Source: Flavobacterium sp.
Lineage (GTDB): Bacteria; Bacteroidota; Bacteroidia; Flavobacteriales; Flavobacteriaceae
Reading direction: 5' to 3'
Length of the DNA stretch: 64,000 nucleotides
NCBI RefSeq assembly: GCF_039595935.1
Contig: NZ_JBCNKR010000006.1
Span: 2,142,001-2,206,000, forward strand
Shown here piece after piece: positions 53,141 to 62,706 of the stretch. How positions within the stretch are numbered: position 1 is the stretch's first letter; every line of letters begins with the position of its first letter. The notes beneath the pieces are model-generated. The model saw nothing but the letters and a program-made list of their open reading frames with translations, did no database searches and was not told the DNA's origin. The position numbers and the translations under genes are program-made.

Positions 53141-54754
53141 TTAGTTAGAAGCTACGCCATCTACAGGAAATAAAAAGTTATTTAATTCTGTATCTTTTTC
53201 ATATACATCCTGATAAAAACTTACTTCTCCGGAATCATGAACCCATGATGTAAAATAAGTAATGTAAATAGGCACTTTGTTTGGCAGTTTAAATGTACTT
53301 TCTGCTTTTCCCGCCATAGCTTTATTTATTTTATCAGTTGTCCATTCCGGATAATCTTTTAACATTGCAATGGCTAACTCTTTCGCTTTGTTTACGTTAA
53401 TACAACCGTGGCTGAAAGTTCTTCTTTCAAAATCAAATAATGATTTTGCAGGAGTATCGTGCATGTATATGTCTTCAGGATTTGGGAAAATAAATTTCAC
53501 TAATCCAAGAGAGTTATTTGGACCTGGTTTTTGTCTTACCTGACCATTTACCATTTCCATATTATGATCTGCCAGATAATTAGGATCGGCAGCCATTTTC
53601 AATTTCAATTCATTATCAACAATACTTTGCGGCACAGTCCAGTAAGGGCTGAAAACAATTTTATCGATATTTCCGTTAAAAATGGTTGTTTTCGTTAAAG
53701 ATGATCCCACAAATACTTTAGAAGTAAGTTCTGGTTTTCCGTTTTTTACATAAACCAATTCAAAAGAAGGAATATTTACAATAATATATTCTTTGTCTTT
53801 TAGAATTTTTGGAGAAATCCAACGGCATCTTTCCATATTAACCATCAAAGTATTGATTTTATCTTTTAATGGAATGTTCATTTCCTTGATATGATCTTCA
53901 GAAAGAATGTAATTGGGTTTAAAACCGTTTCTTACTTTGTATTTCATCACCCCTTCCATTAATTCCTGATCATAGAAATCGCTTTTTGAGTCGCGTGCTA
54001 AATCTCCCAAAATAAATAATCGTGTTCTAACCTGGCCAATAGTAGGTGAAGTGGCGTCTGGTCGAAGATCTTTATAGGGTTTTTCGGCAACGATAGGTTT
54101 CCAAACGTTAGCTTTTTCTATTTCTCTGTATTTTTTAAGAGCGTCTTGTAATTTATAGTATTGATTAAAAAGAAGTTCGTCATTTTTCTCTAATAAAGTA
54201 GGTTCGGTTATTAGAGAATCTAACAAAGTATCATAAGATATTTCTTTTTTAGGAAGAAGCCATCCTGTTTTTTTAGCAGTTTCGGCATCTAAACCTACAT
54301 AAACACGATTCATGTATATAATATAAGCTGAGCTTAACAGCATATCAGAATCTGCTTTTGAAGGTTTATCTTGTGATTTCTTTTTAAAAATCTGATCAAT
54401 TTCATATTTATAAGGAAGTTCAAATACTAAACCTTCTTCATATGTATCGTTTAATTTTTCATACAAGGTTTTTCCGAATTCATTGATTTTGTCATCTTCG
54501 TACCAAATTGGTCCGTAAGATCTGGTTTTGTACAATGCTGTAACCTCGTTTTGATATTTTTTTAAATCAGAATACCTTTTAAAGAAATCAGTTAAAACCT
54601 CACTGTCAACTTTTGTATCTGAATTATTATTTAGATAAGATTTATTTAAACTTATGTTTTCTCTTGTGTTACTATTATTATATTTTCCATAAGATAATAG
54701 AGTAAAACTAAGAGCTAAAATTATGCTTAGTGGATATGTTGTTTTCATTTTCAT
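53141..54754 (-). CDS. L,D-transpeptidase (YcbB-like)
   Basis: A 537-residue exported enzyme (signal peptide about 1-23) that makes 3-3 cross-links in peptidoglycan or attaches proteins to it. The N-terminal region is the scaffold part, a peptidoglycan-binding-like stretch follows (SPTIGQVRTRLFILGDLARDS), and the YkuD catalytic domain holds FSPYWTVPQSIVDNE, the HDTPAKSLF segment and the SHGCINV motif with His449 and Cys451. The length fits YcbB/LdtD-type enzymes. Divergent from icmF. Confidence 0.92.
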   Translation of the reverse strand: MKMKTTYPLSIILALSFTLLSYGKYNNSNTRENISLNKSYLNNNSDTKVDSEVLTDFFKRYSDLKKYQNEVTALYKTRSYGPIWYEDDKINEFGKTLYEKLNDTYEEGLVFELPYKYEIDQIFKKKSQDKPSKADSDMLLSSAYIIYMNRVYVGLDAETAKKTGWLLPKKEISYDTLLDSLITEPTLLEKNDELLFNQYYKLQDALKKYREIEKANVWKPIVAEKPYKDLRPDATSPTIGQVRTRLFILGDLARDSKSDFYDQELMEGVMKYKVRNGFKPNYILSEDHIKEMNIPLKDKINTLMVNMERCRWISPKILKDKEYIIVNIPSFELVYVKNGKPELTSKVFVGSSLTKTTIFNGNIDKIVFSPYWTVPQSIVDNELKLKMAADPNYLADHNMEMVNGQVRQKPGPNNSLGLVKFIFPNPEDIYMHDTPAKSLFDFERRTFSHGCINVNKAKELAIAMLKDYPEWTTDKINKAMAGKAESTFKLPNKVPIYITYFTSWVHDSGEVSFYQDVYEKDTELNNFLFPVDGVASN

Positions 54755-55039
54755 TTAAATTTTTACGTTACTACTTAGACTTCAAGTTCTGGTAAAAATT
54801 TGGGGCCTTTTCTACATTGCTAAATTACTATAGGAGTGGTTTAAAAGTGTTTCTATATTTAATATAGATTTTTCAAAATTGCCACATAGTAGGTTTCTTG
54901 CTATAAATCAACTATTTAGCTAAATTGTTACCCTTTTAATTAACGAAAACGTTATATTAAGAAAAACATAAGACCTTAATCATAATCAAATATTAAAATA
55001 TTTTGTAAATTGCTCCCTTAAAATTATCATATTCATAAA

Positions 55040-58000
55040 ATGGAACAACAAATACCATATATTCCTAAAAATAAAGTAAGAATTGTAACCGCTGCTTCGC
55101 TTTTTGACGGACATGATGCAGCAATCAATATCATGCGTCGTATTATTCAGTCTACGGGAGTAGAGGTAATTCACCTTGGACATGACCGAAGTGTTGAAGA
55201 AGTAGTAAATACCGCCATTCAGGAAGATGCCAATGCAATTGCAATGACATCATACCAAGGAGGTCACAACGAATACTTTAAATATATGTATGATCTGCTT
55301 CACGAAAAAGGAGCGGGACACATTAAAATTTTCGGAGGAGGAGGCGGTGTAATCCTGCCAAGCGAAATTGAAGAATTGCATGAATATGGAATTACAAGAA
55401 TTTATTCTCCAGACGATGGACGTTCTCTTGGTTTACAAGGAATGATTAATGATTTGGTACAACGTTCCGATTTTCCGATTGGAGATAAATTAAACGGAGA
55501 AATTGATCATATCGAAAATAAAGTTCCAACGGCAATTGCGCGTTTAATTTCTTCAGCTGAAAATTTTCCTGAAATTGCAAAACCAGTTTTTGATAAAATT
55601 CACGAAAGCAATATGAGTTCTAAAATTCCAGTTTTAGGGATCACAGGAACGGGTGGTGCCGGAAAATCTTCTTTGGTGGACGAATTGGTTCGCCGATTTT
55701 TAATTGATTTCCCGGAAAAAACAATCGGATTAATTTCTGTCGATCCTTCTAAGAGAAAAACTGGAGGAGCACTTTTAGGAGACAGAATCCGTATGAATGC
55801 GATTAATAATCCTCGCGTATATATGCGTTCGCTGGCGACACGTCAGTCGAACTTAGCATTGTCTAAATATGTAGCCGAAGCGATTCAGGTTTTGAAAGCC
55901 GCGAAATACGATTTGATTATTTTAGAGACTTCAGGAATCGGTCAGTCTGATACCGAAATTATGGATCATTCTGATGTTTCTTTATATGTAATGACACCAG
56001 AGTTTGGAGCGGCAACACAATTGGAAAAAATCGACATGCTTGATTTTGCCGATTTAGTGGCTTTAAACAAATTTGATAAACGTGGCGCGCTTGATGCTTT
56101 GCGCGATGTAAAAAAACAATATCAAAGAAACCATAATCTTTGGGATAAAAGCCCAGACGAAATGCCAGTTTTCGGAACAATTGCTTCGCAGTTTAATGAT
56201 CCGGGAATGAATACGCTTTACAAAGCGATTATGGATAAAGTGGTTGAAAAAACGGCTTCAGATTTGAAATCGACTTTTGAAATCACAAAAGAAATGAGCG
56301 AGAAAATCTTCGTGATTCCGCCGGGAAGAACACGTTATTTATCTGAAATTGCAGAGAATAACAGAAGCTATGATGAAACAGCCATTTCGCAGCAAAAAGT
56401 TGCTCAGAAATTATATGGAATTTTCAAAACCATAGAATCGGTTTCTGGAAAAGTTCCTCAAATCACAAAAGCAGGAATTGACGATTCGACTGTTTTGCCA
56501 AGCGGAATTGCAGAACACGACGAAAACAGAATCTTTTTAAATCTTTTACTAAATCAATTCGATAAAGTAAAAATGGATTTAGATCCGTACAATTGGGAAA
56601 TTATCCTGAATTGGGATGAAAAAGTAGCCAAATACAAAAATCCGGTTTACTCCTTTAAAGTACGTGATAAAGAAATTAAGATTGCAACACATTCTGAAAG
56701 TTTATCACATTTACAGATTCCGAAAATTGCTTTACCTAAATATGAAGGTTGGGGTGATATTTTGCGTTGGAATTTACAGGAAAATGTTCCAGGAGAATTT
56801 CCTTTTGCTTCAGGATTGTATCCGTTTAAACGTGAAGGCGAAGATCCTTCAAGAATGTTTGCGGGCGAGGGCGGACCAGAAAGAACCAACAAACGTTTCC
56901 ATTATGTAAGCGCTGGAATGCCTGCAAAACGTCTTTCGACAGCTTTTGACAGTGTAACTTTATACGGAAACGATCCAGATTTACGTCCGGATATTTATGG
57001 AAAAATTGGAAATGCGGGAGTTTCAATCTGCTGTTTAGATGATGCCAAAAAACTATATTCAGGTTTCGATTTGGTTCATGCTTTAACTTCAGTAAGTATG
57101 ACGATTAACGGGCCTGCGCCAATGTTGTTAGGTTTCTTTATGAATGCGGCAATCGATCAGCAATGTGAGATTTACATCAAAGCAAATGATTTAGAAAAAG
57201 AAGTTGAAGCTAAAATCAACAAATTATATAAAGACAAAGGAATCGAAAGACCTAAATACCAAGGCGATCTTCCGGATGGAAATAACGGTTTAGGATTAAT
57301 GCTTTTGGGTGTTACAGGAGATCAGGTTTTACCTTTGGATGTTTATAATGAGATTAAAACCAAAACATTATCGCAAGTACGTGGAACGGTTCAGGCCGAT
57401 ATTTTAAAAGAAGATCAGGCGCAGAATACGTGTATTTTCTCAACTGAATTTGCTTTACGATTAATGGGTGACGTTCAGGAATATTTTATTACTAAAAACG
57501 TTCGTAATTTCTATTCGGTTTCGATTTCAGGATATCATATTGCCGAGGCGGGAGCAAACCCAATTACGCAATTAGCGTTTACGCTTTCAAATGGTTTCAC
57601 TTACGTGGAATATTATTTGAGCCGCGGAATGAACATCAACGATTTTGGACCAAACTTATCATTCTTCTTCTCAAATGGAGTTGATCCTGAATATTCAGTA
57701 ATTGGACGTGTGGCTCGTAAGATTTGGGCAAAAGCCATGAAAAACAAATACGGAGCCAACGAAAGAGCACAAATGCTGAAATATCATATTCAGACTTCCG
57801 GACGTTCGTTGCACGCTCAGGAAATTGATTTCAACGATATCAGAACGACTTTACAGGCTTTATACGCGATTTATGACAACTGTAATTCGCTTCATACAAA
57901 TGCGTACGACGAAGCGATTACTACGCCAACAGAAGAATCTGTGCGTCGTGCAATGGCAATTCAGCTGATTATTAATAAAGAATTAGGTTTGGCGAAAAAC

Positions 58001-58480
58001 GAAAACCCAATTCAAGGTTCGTTCATAATCGAAGAATTAACCGATTTAGTAGAAGCTGCCGTTCTTCAAGAATTCGACAGAATCACAGAACGTGGCGGAG
58101 TTCTTGGCGCAATGGAAACGATGTACCAAAGATCTAAAATTCAGGAAGAAAGTTTGTATTACGAAACTTTAAAACACAACGGAGATTTCCCAATTGTGGG
58201 TGTAAATACGTTCTTGAGTTCAAAAGGTTCGCCAACGGTAATTCCGGCTGAGGTTATTCGTGCAACCGAAGAAGAAAAACAGTACCAGATTACAATGTTG
58301 GATAATTTGCATAAATTCCACGAAGCAAAAGTAAACGAGCATTTAAATATGTTACAGCAAGCAGCTATTAAGAATGAAAACTTATTCGATCATTTAATGG
58401 AAGCTACAAAGGTTTGTTCTTTAGGTCAGATTACTTCGGCGTTGTTTGAGGTTGGCGGGCAGTATAGAAGGAATATGTAA
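55040..58480 (+). CDS. icmF: Fused isobutyryl-CoA mutase IcmF
   Basis: A 1146-residue adenosylcobalamin enzyme with three fused parts. The B12-binding domain is first (about 12-140; D23-G-H25 with the axial His, then SYQGGHNEYF and FGGGGGVI). A MeaI/ArgK-type GTPase chaperone follows (P-loop GTGGAGKSS at 203-211, LISVDPSKRKTGGALLGDRIRM, ALNKFDKRGA). The mutase TIM barrel is last (RLSTAFDSVTLYGNDP, FSVSISGYHIAEAGANP-like YSVSISGYHIAEAGANP). IcmF interconverts isobutyryl- and n-butyryl-CoA in branched-chain acyl metabolism. No cobalamin riboswitch is visible upstream. A strong terminator follows. Confidence 0.95.
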   Translation: MEQQIPYIPKNKVRIVTAASLFDGHDAAINIMRRIIQSTGVEVIHLGHDRSVEEVVNTAIQEDANAIAMTSYQGGHNEYFKYMYDLLHEKGAGHIKIFGGGGGVILPSEIEELHEYGITRIYSPDDGRSLGLQGMINDLVQRSDFPIGDKLNGEIDHIENKVPTAIARLISSAENFPEIAKPVFDKIHESNMSSKIPVLGITGTGGAGKSSLVDELVRRFLIDFPEKTIGLISVDPSKRKTGGALLGDRIRMNAINNPRVYMRSLATRQSNLALSKYVAEAIQVLKAAKYDLIILETSGIGQSDTEIMDHSDVSLYVMTPEFGAATQLEKIDMLDFADLVALNKFDKRGALDALRDVKKQYQRNHNLWDKSPDEMPVFGTIASQFNDPGMNTLYKAIMDKVVEKTASDLKSTFEITKEMSEKIFVIPPGRTRYLSEIAENNRSYDETAISQQKVAQKLYGIFKTIESVSGKVPQITKAGIDDSTVLPSGIAEHDENRIFLNLLLNQFDKVKMDLDPYNWEIILNWDEKVAKYKNPVYSFKVRDKEIKIATHSESLSHLQIPKIALPKYEGWGDILRWNLQENVPGEFPFASGLYPFKREGEDPSRMFAGEGGPERTNKRFHYVSAGMPAKRLSTAFDSVTLYGNDPDLRPDIYGKIGNAGVSICCLDDAKKLYSGFDLVHALTSVSMTINGPAPMLLGFFMNAAIDQQCEIYIKANDLEKEVEAKINKLYKDKGIERPKYQGDLPDGNNGLGLMLLGVTGDQVLPLDVYNEIKTKTLSQVRGTVQADILKEDQAQNTCIFSTEFALRLMGDVQEYFITKNVRNFYSVSISGYHIAEAGANPITQLAFTLSNGFTYVEYYLSRGMNINDFGPNLSFFFSNGVDPEYSVIGRVARKIWAKAMKNKYGANERAQMLKYHIQTSGRSLHAQEIDFNDIRTTLQALYAIYDNCNSLHTNAYDEAITTPTEESVRRAMAIQLIINKELGLAKNENPIQGSFIIEELTDLVEAAVLQEFDRITERGGVLGAMETMYQRSKIQEESLYYETLKHNGDFPIVGVNTFLSSKGSPTVIPAEVIRATEEEKQYQITMLDNLHKFHEAKVNEHLNMLQQAAIKNENLFDHLMEATKVCSLGQITSALFEVGGQYRRNM

Positions 58481-58499
58481 GTATTATAAAATCTTAAAT

Positions 58500-58549
58500 T
58501 AATAACGGATTGAACTGATTGTTAGAATTAATTGGTTCAATCCGTTATT
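58500..58549 (+). terminator. icmF terminator
   Basis: AATAACGGATTGAAC / GTTCAATCCGTTATT hairpin beginning 20 bp after the icmF stop. Confidence 0.8.
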
Positions 58550-58624
58550 TGTTGATTGCATAGTAATGATATTTTAAATACTCATATATTTACTGTCAGA
58601 AAACTTTAATAACTAATATCCTGA

Positions 58625-60199
58625 ATGAAAACAAAACTACTCGTATTCTTTTTAATATTTACAACTTTTAAAATTGCAGCCCAACAGCAAATTTATTCCC
58701 TTAAATATCTTAATGATCTAAATCTTATCGAATATAACGATAATATTGTATTTCTAGGAGGTGAGGAAGAAACTGGTATTGAAATATGGAAAAGTGAAGG
58801 AACTACAGAAACTACATCACTTGTCAAAGATGTTTATTCTGGTAAAGAAAGCGGTGTTCAAGATTTAAGACGATACACTACAATTTTAAATGGAACTTTA
58901 TATTTTATAGGCAAAGACGAAACTTCTGCCGGAGAAATCTGGAAAACAGATGGAACAGCAAACGGAACGGTAAAAGTGACCAACTTTCTTAATGGAAGGG
59001 TTTGGAAGATTACTGCTGCAGGAGATTCAATTTATTTTTTAATTAAAAAAGAAGATTATGTACTGCAAGTCTGGAAAACAGATGGAACTTCAGAAGGTAC
59101 AGTAATAGTTAAAGATAATATACCAATTTGGAATGACCCAACTTTTGAAGGAAAGTGTGGCAATATTTTTATTTTTACTTTTCAACCTTATTTTAGTAAC
59201 GGTTCAAAAGTTTGGAGAAGTGATGGTACTGCTGACGGAACATTTCCTTTAACAGAAGAAAAGACTGGAAATGGTTCAGGTGTAGGAGGAACATCAGCAT
59301 TATCTCAATATCTTGAAGAAGATAGTAAGTTGTATTTTGTTAGTAGGAGTTATTTGCATGAAACAGATGGTACTATTAGCAATACCAAAGCTCTTTCTTC
59401 TTACTCAGGTCCTCTATCTGTACAGTATAGTGACGTCATTAAAGTAGGCAATAGTCTTTATTATCTATTTTTTAGCGGAGATAATTTTTCCATTGAAATT
59501 TGGAAATATGATTTAGTAAATAAGCAAACTACTTCGGTTTATTCAGCTAATAGCCAAAAATATTTTTTCCCTTCAGGATTAGTAAAAACAGATGATTCAT
59601 TACTTTTCTGCGGCCCTAATAATACAGGAGGTACTTCTTTGCTATCATTAAATTTAAGTAATAATGCAGTATCAGATATAAAAGAGCTAACTACGGCAGC
59701 ATTCACACCGTTTATATTTAATCAGAGTTTTAACATTGCCACAATTATAAAAATAAACAGTAATGATTATTTTATTACTTCGGCAGTAGATCAATTTTAT
59801 CAGAGAAAAGGATGGATTTATAATAAGTCACAACAAACTACTGAAAATATTACAGCACTTGATAACGTGTGGCATGGAATCGTTTACAAAGATTATTTGT
59901 ACTATGGTAAGAATAATATATTGTGGAAATATGCTAATAATTTGAATACAATATCAAATAATAAAGAACCATTTTTGACATTCTATCCAAATCCTGCCAA
60001 CGATTTTGTACAGATAAATACAAATAATAATGATGAAATAGAAAATGTTCGAATATATGATTTAAATGGAAAACTTGTAAATGAAATTTCAAATTATAAA
60101 AACAACAAAATAGATGTTTCCCGTTTATCAAAAGGTATTTATAATATGCAGGTTAAGCTAAATGGAATTTATATTAATAAAAAAGTAATAAAGAATTAA
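58625..60199 (+). CDS. T9SS type A cargo with ELWxxDGT repeats
   Basis: A 524-residue secreted protein (signal peptide ending KIAAQ). The body has at least four ELWxxDGT-type repeats (EIWKSEGTTETTSLVKD, EIWKTDGTANGTVKV, QVWKTDGTSEGTVIV, KVWRSDGTADGTFPL), probably a propeller. The C-terminus is the type A sorting domain: FLTFYPNPANDFVQI, VRIYDLNGKLVNE, LSKGIYNMQVK and KKVIKN. It should be exported by the T9SS and anchored on the surface. The gene next door (60264) may be co-transcribed; there is no terminator between. Confidence 0.9.
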   Translation: MKTKLLVFFLIFTTFKIAAQQQIYSLKYLNDLNLIEYNDNIVFLGGEEETGIEIWKSEGTTETTSLVKDVYSGKESGVQDLRRYTTILNGTLYFIGKDETSAGEIWKTDGTANGTVKVTNFLNGRVWKITAAGDSIYFLIKKEDYVLQVWKTDGTSEGTVIVKDNIPIWNDPTFEGKCGNIFIFTFQPYFSNGSKVWRSDGTADGTFPLTEEKTGNGSGVGGTSALSQYLEEDSKLYFVSRSYLHETDGTISNTKALSSYSGPLSVQYSDVIKVGNSLYYLFFSGDNFSIEIWKYDLVNKQTTSVYSANSQKYFFPSGLVKTDDSLLFCGPNNTGGTSLLSLNLSNNAVSDIKELTTAAFTPFIFNQSFNIATIIKINSNDYFITSAVDQFYQRKGWIYNKSQQTTENITALDNVWHGIVYKDYLYYGKNNILWKYANNLNTISNNKEPFLTFYPNPANDFVQINTNNNDEIENVRIYDLNGKLVNEISNYKNNKIDVSRLSKGIYNMQVKLNGIYINKKVIKN

Positions 60200-60263
60200 T
60201 TATAAAATTTAATTCTATAAGATTTTTTAATGTTTAATAAAAAACTTTAATAACTAAAATCAA

Positions 60264-60716
60264 ATGAAAAAAACTATCATTATCTTGCTATTGCTTGTTA
60301 CAAGCTTAGGTTTTAGTCAGTCAAAAACAAAACTGGATGTAAAATCAGATAAAAAATCTGAAGTTAAATCTGAAACAAAAACATACGATCCAAAGCTTTT
60401 AGGTTGTTGGAAAGGTTCTGAAACTGGGCAACAACAAGATGGAGTAAGTAAATATTGGGTTTCGTGCCGTTTTGAAAACGGAACAAGTGCTTTATTATTT
60501 GTTGTAATATACCCGAGTGGTAAAGTAGATCAAACGACTGAAAACGGTAAATGGTGGGTTGAGAATGGCAGATATTATGAACTGCATAATTATGACGGAG
60601 TTATAGATGTTTATGATTATCAAGTAACTGATGAAGGTGTAAACTTTCAATCGGTTGAATTAATGGGGAAAAAGGATAATACTTATAAGTTTACAGATTA
60701 TAAAATGGCAGATTAA
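60264..60716 (+). CDS. Small exported lipocalin-like protein
   Basis: A 150-residue exported protein (signal peptide ending SLGFSQ), then a Lys/Ser/Glu-rich linker with repeated DVKSD/EVKSE units. The folded part opens LLGCWKGSETGQQQDGVSKYW (GxW-type lipocalin start) and has KWWVENGRYYELHNYDGVIDVYDYQVTDEG. A Cys pair (LGCWKG, VSCRF) may form a disulfide. Family unnamed. It lies 64 bp after the T9SS type A cargo gene. Confidence 0.72.
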   Translation: MKKTIIILLLLVTSLGFSQSKTKLDVKSDKKSEVKSETKTYDPKLLGCWKGSETGQQQDGVSKYWVSCRFENGTSALLFVVIYPSGKVDQTTENGKWWVENGRYYELHNYDGVIDVYDYQVTDEGVNFQSVELMGKKDNTYKFTDYKMAD

Positions 60717-60808
60717 TAAAATAAGTTTACTCCCGTTAGTACAGTGCCTCGTGCCGGCAAAAGCGATTTCCCCCGCTAGCGCATTACGATTGTGAACACA
60801 AAATATAG

Positions 60809-60838
60809 AAAACCTCCCGGAAACGGGCGGTTTTTATT
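60809..60838 (+). terminator. Terminator after the lipocalin-like gene
   Basis: AAAACC-T-CCCG / CGGG-C-GGTTTT stem with GAAA loop and a T-run, about 90 bp past the stop. The stretch before it (60728-60790) holds a GC-rich sequence (GTGCCGGC, CGCTAGCGC) of repeat-like composition. Confidence 0.75.
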
Positions 60839-60876
60839 TTTGATAGAGGGGTAAAATAAAATCTCATACAGTTTAT

Positions 60877-60972
60877 CATTTCGACGAAGGAGAAATCTGC
60901 GCAAGAAACTCTACAAAGATTGGCGCCTTTCTTTATGGAGTTACTTGCGCAGATTTCTCCTTCGTCGAAATG
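60877..60972. repeat. Inverted repeat with 29-bp perfect arms
   Basis: Arms 60877-60905 and 60944-60972 are exact reverse complements (core GACGAAGGAGAAATCTGCGC) around a 38-bp centre. The GACGAAGGA word is shared with the repeat at 8558-8659, whose layout is the same, so both belong to one family. Confidence 0.92.
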
Positions 60973-60998
60973 ACAAGATTGCGGGTAATCTTGAAAAA

Positions 60999-61045
60999 GT
61001 TCCGAAGGAACGAATCATATTGTAGGGATAGATTTTAATCCATCA
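60999..61045. repeat. Partial copy of the 48273 compound repeat
   Basis: GTTCC-GAA-GGAAC (60999-61011) followed by CATATTGTAGGG and ATTTTAATCCATC. This is the right half of the compound repeat at 48273-48376 with a different outer arm. Confidence 0.65.
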
Positions 61046-61047
61046 TA

Positions 61048-61086
61048 AATAAAAAAAGCAGTTCTTCTGGTAAAAGAACTGCTTTT
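61048..61086 (-). terminator. Terminator of DUF3244 gene 1
   Basis: AAAAGCAGTTCTT / AAGAACTGCTTTT stem with a T-run on the minus strand, 30 bp past the stop. Its sequence differs from the terminator shared by genes 2-4. Confidence 0.85.
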
Positions 61087-61116
61087 CATTTTTTTGTGGG
61101 GGCAAAAAAAGGTGGT

Positions 61117-61503
61117 TTAACGGCGGAATCCTGGACTTTCGTTTACAGATTCGTCTAACTTAACAGTTTTTGCCTTTTTGGCAACAACTTTAATTTGGTG
61201 TTTAGCAACTTTGTTGTTTGCTGTAACTTCAAGAACATAAGTTCCGGCAGGAAAACCTTCTAAACTTATTGTTTTTGATACTTCCAATTTGTTCGCTGCA
61301 GATTCGCCCGCATAAAGTAAATTGTGATTTTCGTCGTAGATCGAAAAAGATGAGTTTTCAACTGTGTCTAAAGTAAAGCTAACTACTTTTCCGTTTCCAG
61401 TTTGAATGTGCAAAATGTAATCGCCTTTTCCATCAATGGCGTAAGAAAATACTGTTGCTAAAAAAAAGGCCGCAACTAAACCCGCTTTGGTAAATTTTGT
61501 CAT
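61117..61503 (-). CDS. DUF3244-like small secreted protein 1
   Basis: A 128-residue exported protein (signal peptide ending FSYA, mature start IDGKGDYILHI). It has the array's common layout: HIQTGNGKVVSFTLDT, SFSIYDENHNLLYAGES, ISLEGFPAGTYVLEVTANNKVAKHQIKVV. The last strands resemble the T9SS sorting-domain fold (FPAGTYVLEV). It is the most divergent of the four, with a Lys-rich tail ending PGFRR in place of TSVAVR. A minus-strand TAGTTTTG with TTG 22 nt upstream serves as promoter. Confidence 0.82.
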   Translation of the reverse strand: MTKFTKAGLVAAFFLATVFSYAIDGKGDYILHIQTGNGKVVSFTLDTVENSSFSIYDENHNLLYAGESAANKLEVSKTISLEGFPAGTYVLEVTANNKVAKHQIKVVAKKAKTVKLDESVNESPGFRR

Positions 61504-61768
61504 GTTTTTTTTAAAGTTTTATTACTAAATGTGGAACGTTCAAAACTACAAATACAAATTTAATTATTAGCAAAAAAATCGTGTTTTTTGACACATAAAA
61601 TGCTGAATTAAAACTATTTCTGTGTTTTGTCTACGCTATGTACGTAAATACAGGGCTTGCGGATTTATTTTTTTTTATTTTTTTTAACCCAGTAAAAATC
61701 AGGTAGATGCATTTATTAAGAATAATTCCCTTAAAACGAGAATTGTGGTTTTTTTTTCTGGATGAAAA
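61504..61768 (-). promoter_or_regulatory. Leader and promoter of DUF3244 gene 1
   Basis: A minus-strand TTG, 22-nt spacer and TAGTTTTG lie within about 70 bp upstream of the start. The conserved 60-bp block of genes 2 and 3 is missing here, so this gene is probably regulated differently. The rest of the stretch shows only T-rich tracts. Confidence 0.5.
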
Positions 61769-61806
61769 ACAAAAAAAAACAGCTCAATAACCACAAAGAG
61801 CTGTTT
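61769..61806 (-). terminator. Terminator of DUF3244 gene 2
   Basis: AAACAGCTC / GAGCTGTTT stem with an A-run (T-run on the minus strand). The same hairpin with loop AATAACCACAAA recurs after genes 3 and 4. Confidence 0.9.
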
Positions 61807-61876
61807 CAAACAATCACAGTTTTAATTTTTTTTAACTACCTAACCTATTGAATACTTTGCGAAAAGTATTACTTTT

Positions 61877-62278
61877 TTAGCGAACTGCTACGCTTGTACT
61901 TTTATCAGCATTTGTTTTATAGACACAAGAAACTGCTTTTGCAGATAAAACTGTTGCAGCATCTGTAATTGTAATTTCGTGTCTCACTTTTTTTACGCTG
62001 TCTTCGGCTTCTAAGAAATAAGTTCCTTCAGGAAATTCTTCTAAGCTAAAAGTTCTTAATATTCCATCTTTACCTGAAGCTGTTTCAGAATAAATTAGAG
62101 TGCCGTCTTGGTCATAAATTGCCAGGGTAGCTTTTTGCAGTCTGTTGATTGCAAATGTGATAAGCTTTCCGTTTGCTTTTATTACATGAAGGTTAAAGTC
62201 TTCATTTCCATCAATTGCATATGTACTTCCTGTAAAAAGTACTGCGCATACTAAACTCAATTTTAAAATCTTTTTCAT
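61877..62278 (-). CDS. DUF3244-like small secreted protein 2
   Basis: A 133-residue exported protein (signal peptide ending GSTYA, mature IDGNEDFNLHVIKANGKLITFAI). The core is shared with genes 3 and 4: KATLAIYDQDGTLIYSETASGKDGILRTFSLEEFPEGTYFLEAED, KVRHEITI, and the C-terminal motif STSVAVR. It is likely a single beta-sandwich secreted domain; function is unknown. Its upstream region carries the 60-bp block identical to that of gene 3. Confidence 0.88.
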   Translation of the reverse strand: MKKILKLSLVCAVLFTGSTYAIDGNEDFNLHVIKANGKLITFAINRLQKATLAIYDQDGTLIYSETASGKDGILRTFSLEEFPEGTYFLEAEDSVKKVRHEITITDAATVLSAKAVSCVYKTNADKSTSVAVR

Positions 62279-62316
62279 AACTGTTAGTTTTAAATTATTA
62301 GTTTAATTCTCTGATG

Positions 62317-62407
62317 TAAAAGTATTACAGAAATGCCTGTTTTTTAACAACTCTATTTTCCTATTTCGATGCTATATTCTCATTTACGAAACCGTTATAG
62401 GTTAAAA
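62317..62407 (-). promoter_or_regulatory. Promoter and 60-bp conserved block of DUF3244 gene 2
   Basis: Minus-strand -7 box TACTTTTA (62317-62324), a 23-nt spacer and TTG (62348-62350). The stretch 62348-62407, starting at the TTG and running upstream, is base-for-base identical to 63137-63196. It includes GCATCGAAATAGG and AACGGTTTCG. A regulator site there is likely. Confidence 0.75.
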
Positions 62408-62557
62408 CGTGAATTATATTTAACGTTTTTGTTAATTCGGTTATTATTTTTTAATGATATTAAGATTTTTTGTTTTTACGTTTTTCTTACATTTTATTAA
62501 TGAATAAATATAAAAAACGGAATATTTGTAAAGCTGGTTTTATCAAAAAGTAAAGAG

Positions 62558-62594
62558 CAAAAAAAAACAGCTCAATAACCACAAAGAGCTGTTT
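62558..62594 (-). terminator. Terminator of DUF3244 gene 3
   Basis: AAACAGCTC / GAGCTGTTT stem with T-run on the minus strand, identical in core to that of gene 2. Confidence 0.9.
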
Positions 62595-62706
62595 CTAAAA
62601 CTTGCGTTTTTAAACTTTACTAACTATCTAACCTCATTTTTATACTGTATGCGAGTATAAATTTTTCAGTGTATTGCTACACTTATATTGTTTTGCAGAA
62701 ATCTGC

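Noticed and set aside
54755..55039. Cobalamin riboswitch upstream of icmF
   Set aside because: No B12-box consensus or matching stem order could be found in the 285-bp gap.
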